From assembly GCF_050624435.1 (NCBI RefSeq), contig NC_134537.1:121013586-121077585 (forward strand): a DNA stretch of 64,000 bases. Direction: 5' to 3'. The notes beneath the pieces were generated by a model, which did not search any database, was not told the DNA's origin, and was given only the letters and a program-made list of their open reading frames with translations. Source of the DNA: Tenrec ecaudatus. Lineage: Eukaryota > Chordata > Mammalia > Afrosoricida > Tenrecidae. The translations under genes and the position numbers were made by a program. Every line of letters starts with the position of its first letter. The first letter of the stretch is position 1. This document shows, piece after piece, positions 57,936-64,000 of the stretch.

Positions 57936-59730
57936 CAATATTATTAGAAAAGCTCACTGACAGATGGTGTTTTCACAGCCTTTTTGAATGCACAAACACT
58001 TGCATCTCTAAATAGTAGATTTGGTTATGGTTATGTGAAAAACAAGATAATTATATTAAATATACTAACACCCAGAGGTAAAACGAGAAAAGTAGAGCAA
58101 AACCCTTAATAATCAGGGTGTCACAAAAGCATGTTATACATGGCTGTTATTAATGAATTAGGATTTTCAGCACACTGTGTGTGCACACGTGTGTGTTTGT
58201 GTGTGCATGTGTGTGAGATAGAGAAGATAGAGGATAGCTAATGGATAAGTTGCTTCTTAAATTCAAAAAGAATAGCAAGAAAGGAAGGAAGGAAATTATG
58301 TCAATCATACTTGGACACAAAAGTGTAACCATAATTCCAAGATAATTAAAAATGCGTTTTACTAGCAAAAAGTTCCTGGTTAGTTAGCATATGCAACATA
58401 ATGTGGGTGATACCTATTTTGGAGCCAAAACCAATGGGTGCATTAATATGTTTTTAAAATTACACTACATTATGGTATATGCTAGGTATTTGGTTATTTT
58501 GGCTTAGCACTGAGCAATGATAATATCACTAAAAAAAAGTTTGTGGAGTGGGGTTATGTGAATAACCTCATGACCAAGGTTCTTACAGGCAAAGATCAAT
58601 GTATATATTATGTCTAAAGGTAAAGTAAAATAAACTGAATTTTTATTAGAAATTACCTGAGTATACAAAGAAGATCTCAAGAGGCAGCTTTTTAAAAATT
58701 CTGAGATTTTGTTACATGGAGCAAATAATAAAGAACTGGTTAGAAACTTAAAAAATAATTATTTAGTAAAGAAATTAAAATAACAGAATAAACAATATCA
58801 AACTCTCAGTGTTTTACATGAGCAAACTTGTTCTAGTACATGCTCTATGCCCAAGGGGGCTCACTTATGGATTTCCCCTTAAGTCTTCTTCATTGCTGTG
58901 TGCAGGATGATGGAACAGCATCTGGCTGAAAACTGCTGAACTATGGAAAAGGAAGTGGGGTAGAGGGACTGTTTGGGAAAGCGCTCATTCATCATGAATC
59001 TTTCTCAAAGAAGTGACAGGTATTTCTTCTGCTCACTCTCAATAAGCCAAAAGAAGCTGCGTGACCAGGCCCTCTGTCTTTTCTCATGTAGGGGCATGAA
59101 ACATTATAAATATAATAGATGGATAATCACAAGGATTAATGAAACTACATATTTATAAACTCACCAAGGAGAAGCTATGGTGTAAAACTAATAGATTACA
59201 ATTATTAAATGACTATTATTAATTTAAACTATTTCCAAGATAAAAAGTCAAGGCATTTAATGTTATTATAGCTTTAAAATGCTTACTTTTATATTCTGAA
59301 ATAGCTTAATTTCTGCTGCTGGAAGACTATCAATGTCTGGGATTGTTTCAAATTTTAGAAAGTTATGTAAATCATGATGTATAAATGTTAAATCTGGAAT
59401 TGACTTAAGACACTAGCCGGCCAAGTTGTATAAGTCATTGGCAAACAGTAGTATGAGGGGCAATAAAATAAACTAGCAATAATATAATCTGTATCTGAAA
59501 ATTCAAATTCACCTAAAGAAAATAAGAGCTGGCAGATAGAATGCTCAAATAGGTGTTGGGCATCGATGGTGAAAATATGTGAGCACTTAGATACCAAGCC
59601 AAAGGTGAGCTGTTCTAAACCGCACAGTAACTCGGGGAGGAAGACCTGGTCATTGCTGTTCAGTGCTGTGTCAGCTCCAGCTCACACTGCAAAGGGCAGC
59701 AAACAGAACCCTGCAGGGTCTGAACCCTCC
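57936..59730. other. No gene recognised; includes a GT-rich tract
   Basis: About 1.8 kb AT-rich. A GT-rich low-complexity stretch lies at about 58175-58218. Confidence 0.4.
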
Positions 59731-59734
59731 TCAC

Positions 59735-60963
59735 TCACCCCTGTTGGTATGTTTGAGCTCTTTGCTACTGTCACCTTGGGACTCCATGTCCTGGGAGGAC
59801 TTCTTCTGTTTCACTTAACCACAGTTGTACAAAGCACCGTGTCTTTTCCAGTCACTGTTTTTCTCTGTTAACAGTAACAAAGTAAGTTGAACTCTCCCAT
59901 CCTGGATCCTCAGGAGGATTCTGGCTGTACTGGCTCCAAGAGAGATTTGTTGGTTCTACTGTCACTCCATGGAATTTTCAACATTCTTCACCAGTACTGT
60001 AACTCAAATGTGTTAATTATTATCCTCTCTTACTTAATTATTTTCAGGTTTCTCGTACATACTAGGTCAGGCACATCTTAGTCCTGAAAGTGGCATCTGT
60101 ACTCGTTGGCACTTTGAAGAGGTCATTTGCAACACATTTCTCAGTGCAGTAGGTCTGTTGGTTTCTTGAGTGCTGCTCCTTCGAGCATTCATTGGGGTTG
60201 ACGTAATGTAAAATCCTTGACGGCTGCACAGCTTGCTCTGGAAACTACAATGTTGTCTCTTGGCCCAGTTGGGAGGGTTTGGGTTTTCTTCACACTAAAT
60301 TGCAATCTATATTGAAGGCAGCAGCTTTTGATCTACATCAAGTTCCTCAAGTTCTCCTTCCTCAAGACAAGCAAAGTTGTTTCATCTGCATATTATAGGC
60401 GATTAATGAACTTTCATCTAATCCTAATGCCACCAGCTTCTTCATATTGTCCAGTTTCTAGGACTACTTGTTCAGCATATAATTTCAATAAGCATGGTGA
60501 AATGAAACAACACTTTCCTGATCTAAAACCATGTTGTATACCCTTCTTCTGTTTGAACAATCACATGTTGCTTTACTTCCGTGTTTTCAGCTTGGTACAA
60601 GCTGAACTTGTTCTACTCTCTGGGTTTTCTCATTTCGGGTCCTTGCACATTTTATTATAATATTTTACACGGTCTTTTCTAACTGCCTTTTTAAGTTTTC
60701 TGTTTAGCTCTTTTATTTAATTTCTCCCATTAGCTTGCATTACTCTATATTAAAGAGCAAGTTTCGGAGTCTCTTTGGACGTACATTTCGGTCTTTAGTT
60801 TTCTTTCTTTTTAACAATCTTTTGCTCTCTTCTTGTAGACCATTCTTGAGGCCATCCCTCAATTCATCCGGAATTTTGTCATTGGTCAAAGCATCCATTC
60901 TGTTCTTCAGATGATCTCTGAATTCAAGTCGGATATATCCCAGGTTAAAATTTGTCTCTCAAT
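59735..60963 (-). mobile_element. RTE LINE, 3' part of a long copy
   Basis: The plus strand gives the complement of the RTE 3' end and reverse-transcriptase half, colinear with 15279-16690 and 52275-53790. The part around 60490-60620 is shortened, so a piece of RT is deleted. It continues after the insert at 60964-61400. Confidence 0.8.
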
Positions 60964-61400
60964 GTTAGGCAGACTAGCGTAGGGCTGGGGGGTGTCCATT
61001 AATGCATGCCCAGAGAGCCAAGCTCTGGAAACAAAGGAGTGGCGCACTGCACATGCTCAGAGGTTCAGGTTTCCTGCCGGTAGGCATGGGTGGGCGCTGA
61101 ACCTGGATTGGCCCACCTAGGCCAGGTGAATTCAATTCAGCCAAAGGGGTCGATCAGGGATCATCCACCACGCCTCTCCATGGAATCCTTGAAAAGGCCC
61201 AGAGTCGAGCAACGCCTTTCTGCGTGACACCGAGCAGCTTCCGCCAGGCTGCATGTTCGGGAGGAGTCCTATGGGTGCCGTGTAAACCTGAAACTTCTAA
61301 CTCTCATTAGACTCACTTGGATCACGAACCAGGCTTTGGCATGAATTCTTTCTCACACGGAGCCAAGGACCGAGGTGTAACACAAGCTCCAGAGAGATCT
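60964..61400 (+). mobile_element. LTR-like insertion in RTE, unknown family
   Basis: About 430 bp, clearly richer in G, C and CpG than the surrounding RTE, splitting it between 'ttaaaatttgtctctca' and 'gattgatctggctttaatt'. It starts TGTTAGGCAGAC, and a TGTAACACA occurs at 61375-61383, giving LTR-like inverted ends. 'ccttgaaaaggccc' and 'ggagccaaggaccgaggtg' recall retroviral LTR wording. The exact right end and the duplication (perhaps CAATG/CCATG) are unresolved. It differs from the A/B LTR family here. Orientation is inferred from the ends. Confidence 0.45.
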
Positions 61401-62340
61401 AACGTAAGTGGTGCCATGATTGATCTGGCTTTAATTTTCTTCAATTTCAGTTTGAATTTGTATGTCATCATTGATAATATGTTCCACAATTTGCCTTTGG
61501 TCTTGTTTGGCTGATGCTATTGAGCTTCTCCATTCTCACTTCCTACAGGTGTAGTCAATTTGATTCCTGTCTACTCTAGCTGGCAAGGTCCTTGAGTACC
61601 ATAGCCATTTATGCTGTTAAAAAGTAGAAGCACTAAAGATGTCATAGATCTTGGAAAATTCTCTCTTGTGTCTCCAGCTTCATTTTTATCATCAATGCCA
61701 GATTTTCCAATTACTGATCCTTCTTCTTTGCTTCAAACTTTTGAGTTCTAATCACTAGTAATTATGAATGCATGTTTGATTGAATGTTTGATCATTTTCA
61801 GACTGAGGATATTGGAGAATAAATGTATGCATCAGTGGCTTTGGTGGTTGGTGTATGAATCTGAATAATAACTGTATAAATTTGTCTTCCTTATAGGCAT
61901 ATAGATATTATTCTGTCCCAGACAGCATTGTATTTCAATTTAGACTGAAATGTAATTATTGATGTTGAACATAATGCCATCTCTTCAATTTGTCATTCCT
62001 AGAATGGTAAACTATATTATTGCTAGATTCAAAATGGGCAACACCAAAAATAAAAAGTAAAAAATAGAAACAGACAACAAAATGGACAATACCAATTATT
62101 TTCTGCTCACTAGTGCCTAGGGAACGAAATTTCATGAGCTTCAAATTATTTTCGATGGCTTCCAATTTTTCTCGTTTTGTATTTTTGTACATTCCACATT
62201 TCAGGTATTAGTTAATGTTTACAGCAGTATTTTCTCATTTTGAGGTATTTCCCATCAGCTTGGCTCCATGCACATCATTAGGACTACAATCACGTCTACC
62301 AAGATTGCGGTCACGATAAGTCAATGAGAGTTTTACTCAA
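61401..62340 (-). mobile_element. RTE LINE, 5' part with endonuclease remains
   Basis: Continues the copy after the insert. Plus-strand words 'ccaattactgatccttcttc', 'tggctttggtggttggtgta' and 'gaataataactgtataaatt' are the complement of the RTE endonuclease. The minus frame 61956-62192 ends in GVAHFESSNNIVYHSRNDKL, matching the 'HFESdn.iVYy.gnd.lkrnGVa' region. Frames are broken. Confidence 0.8.
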
Positions 62341-62574
62341 TCATATGGGATTATTGTGAGTCAAAATCCACTCATGAACAACTAACAGTAACTACACAGA
62401 CAGTTTTACCTACATTTTCCCCATTAACGATTCCTTTACATTATTTGTGGGAGAAAGGGGTTTAGATCATTTGTTTTTTACTAATAAAAATGTACATTGA
62501 ATTTCACTCAACTCTCTGGTTTTAGAAGATTTAAATCCATGATCTCTGACTGTGAATTTATTATGATTTTCTAC

Positions 62575-62579
62575 TAGTG
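62575..62579. repeat. 5-bp target-site duplication, left (TAGTG)
   Basis: Repeated exactly at 63095-63099. Confidence 0.8.
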
Positions 62580-63094
62580 TGAGTTAGTTCATTTATTGTT
62601 CCAACCTGGCCGATAAACACATGTGGGGTTAGTTGAAAGGCGGAGGGATAAATGACTCCATGAGCCTCACCTTTCTAGTTCTCAGGTCTCTTGCTTTCTG
62701 ATGGTCGGACCAGGGTGCAGCTGCCTTAGTCAGTTTCCTGCTATAGCTGGCAAGGCTCACTTCCTGCATGACATCCCCGAGGAGAAACCACATGGACCTA
62801 CCCTGATGCAGCCCTGGGTGCTAGAGCAGCCATGTGGAGACCCCTGCCAGCGCTGAGATGCTTACACGTTCACTGACTCGGCTTTCCTCCAGCAGTCAGC
62901 ATCATTGCATCTGTTTTGTGAGATGGGGGAGGACTTTGTGTTGGACATATGGGTTAATGAGTTAATGTTAGAATTATGGGCTTGGGAAGCACTGGGTTTG
63001 GGTGTTTTCTTGATGTGCATGTAACCTTTTTATAAAACTCTGTTTTACATGCATTTCTGTGGATTTGTTTCTCTAAAGTACCCAGACTAACACA
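62580..63094 (+). mobile_element. Solo LTR, MaLR/ERVL-like, subfamily A, complete
   Basis: 515 bp from TGAGTTAG to CTAACACA with perfect TAGTG duplications (62575-62579, 63095-63099). It is the same length as, and colinear with, 16857-17371. It shares its 3' half with subfamily B ('cagcgctgagatgcttaca', 'gttggacatatgggttaat', 'acccagactaacaca') but has a different 5' half. No internal region is attached. Confidence 0.85.
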
Positions 63095-63112
63095 TAGTGT
63101 AAACTCTTAATA

Positions 63113-63120
63113 ATCTAAAA
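63113..63120. repeat. 8-bp target-site duplication, left (ATCTAAAA)
   Basis: ATCTAAAA recurs exactly at 63363-63370, flanking a hAT-type element. Confidence 0.9.
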
Positions 63121-63362
63121 CAGGGGTGTCAAACTGGTGGACCTCAGGCCGCAGGTCCACCAGGTAATATTTTTGTGACCCACAATGCTCTGAACTAAAA
63201 TGTAACAAGAGAATTGTGTGTACGGTATTGCCTCGATCTTCCCTAAACACATTTTTCTTCATAACAATTTTTTTTCTATTATTTTATTTCAGAGCATCCT
63301 GGGCTACAAAAATTATCTTGGGGGCTGCATGTGGCCAGTGGGCCACCCTTTTGAGAGGCCTG
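63121..63362. mobile_element. Non-autonomous hAT-type transposon
   Basis: 242 bp opening CAGGGGTGTCAAACTGGTGG; the complement of its end is CAGGCCTCTCAAAAGGGTGG, an imperfect terminal inverted repeat. Perfect 8-bp duplications ATCTAAAA flank it. The interior has 'gtgacccacaatgctctgaa' and its mirrored counterpart 'cagagcatcctgggctac', giving a long imperfect palindrome typical of short hAT derivatives. No transposase is encoded. It is different from the SPIN-like element. It could belong to one of the other tetrapod hAT families such as OposCharlie-type elements, but I cannot name it safely. Confidence 0.85.
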
Positions 63363-63370
63363 ATCTAAAA

Positions 63371-64000
63371 GATAGCAGGTGAAATTTACAAGGAACACCA
63401 AGTTTAGGGATTAAATATCTGCCATGGAGCATTTTGACAATAGATCATCTTCAGCTGCCTTCATAAATGAATACCAGTGTTCCCTGCTCACTGCTGCTTT
63501 TCTGTGAGACTTATTCTCTTCCACAATGGTCACATGCCCCCACTCTCCAAACCCAGCAGTGGAGAACAGTCTGATTGAAGAAATATTCAAATATACCAAA
63601 TGATGTAGACTCCAAGTGCTGGAATGCTTCCACATGTGATCATCCTTCCAAATTAGGAAGAAGTCCTAGTGCAATGTGCATTACATTAAATGAGATAATC
63701 CCCATTTACTAAATAGAATTTGTTATCAATAGGACATAAGATTGATGAGGTTTGTGTTTGATGTTTGTTTTCTGCTTCAGTGAAAAATAGACATCTGCAT
63801 TCTTACCCAATCTCTTTCCTGATTTACAGAACGTCTTTGTAAGAAACTGCTGAAATGAGAACAGTCTCCAGCATCAAACAGCGGTTTGGGGAGTTATAGA
63901 GTGATTTTTTGACATGAGCTAAGCAGATATGTGCTATATAAGTAAGAGGATTTCAAAACCAGTTCAAAGCTGTTGAGTCATAGCCAGGAGAGCATATGCA
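63371..64000. other. No feature recognised
   Basis: Apparently unique sequence to the end of the window. The minus frame at 63411-63635 is unsupported. Confidence 0.4.

Noticed and set aside
1..64000. CRISPR arrays, operons, phage or bacterial features
   Set aside because: No direct-repeat/spacer arrays or closely packed genes; the repeat content is clearly mammalian.

Overview
This 64-kb window is non-coding mammalian DNA. It is dominated by interspersed repeats in several age layers, and I find no convincing host exon, RNA gene, CRISPR array or bacterial-type gene. The repeat content points to an afrotherian, and most likely a tenrec-like (Afrosoricida) genome. The evidence is tRNA-derived AfroSINE-type SINEs, RTE-clade LINEs whose 3' end resembles the SINE tail, a lineage-specific L1 with a very long 3' UTR, and a SPIN/URR1-like non-autonomous hAT transposon with a perfect 8-bp target duplication. 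Among afrotherians, SPIN is described from tenrec. The species call is inference from recalled repeat consensus sequences; no search was run.

Layout. 1-775: an old unnamed repeat split by a complete 547-bp solo LTR. 3.45-5.67 kb: a minus-strand L1 3' UTR. 10.0-10.97 kb: an old LTR-like repeat holding the SPIN-like element and a minus-strand L1 tail. 13.5-14.0 kb: a plus-strand L1 3' end with a doubled tail. 15.3-18.2 kb: a nearly full-length degenerate RTE (minus), split by a 515-bp LTR. 18.5-20.05 kb: a decayed mariner (minus) with two L1 tails inserted. 20.2-20.9 kb: RTE. 21.7-22.7 kb: an old L1 and a second mariner scrap. 25.3-37.6 kb: SINEs, then two head-to-tail plus-strand L1 elements with ORF2 remains. 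The first is internally deleted, the second contains an LTR, and the array ends in an inverted L1 3' UTR. 38.7-45.8 kb: RTE, an old L1, an L1 tail with an internal duplication, a third B-type LTR, a twin-primed L1 and another L1 tail. 46.8-50.8 kb: old L1, RTE, SINEs and a second twin-primed L1 with a 16-bp target duplication. 52.3-55.3 kb: RTE pieces on both strands. 55.7 and 57.8 kb: SINEs. 59.7-62.3 kb: a second long RTE copy carrying a GC-richer LTR-like insert. 62.58-63.09 kb: a 515-bp LTR with a 5-bp duplication. 63.12-63.36 kb: a second hAT-type element with a perfect 8-bp duplication.

Every mobile-element reading frame seen is broken. Both L1 reverse-transcriptase catalytic motifs carry substitutions, and the RTE and mariner frames are fragmentary. 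The long stretches between repeats (0.8-3.4, 5.7-9.4, 11-13.5, 22.7-25.2, 55.9-57.7 and 57.9-59.7 kb, among others) hold no feature I can support. The best-supported observations are the two hAT elements, the two-subfamily LTR group with exact target duplications, the twin-priming L1 inversions, and the roughly 2.2-kb L1 3' UTR. I did not find a new biological system here.
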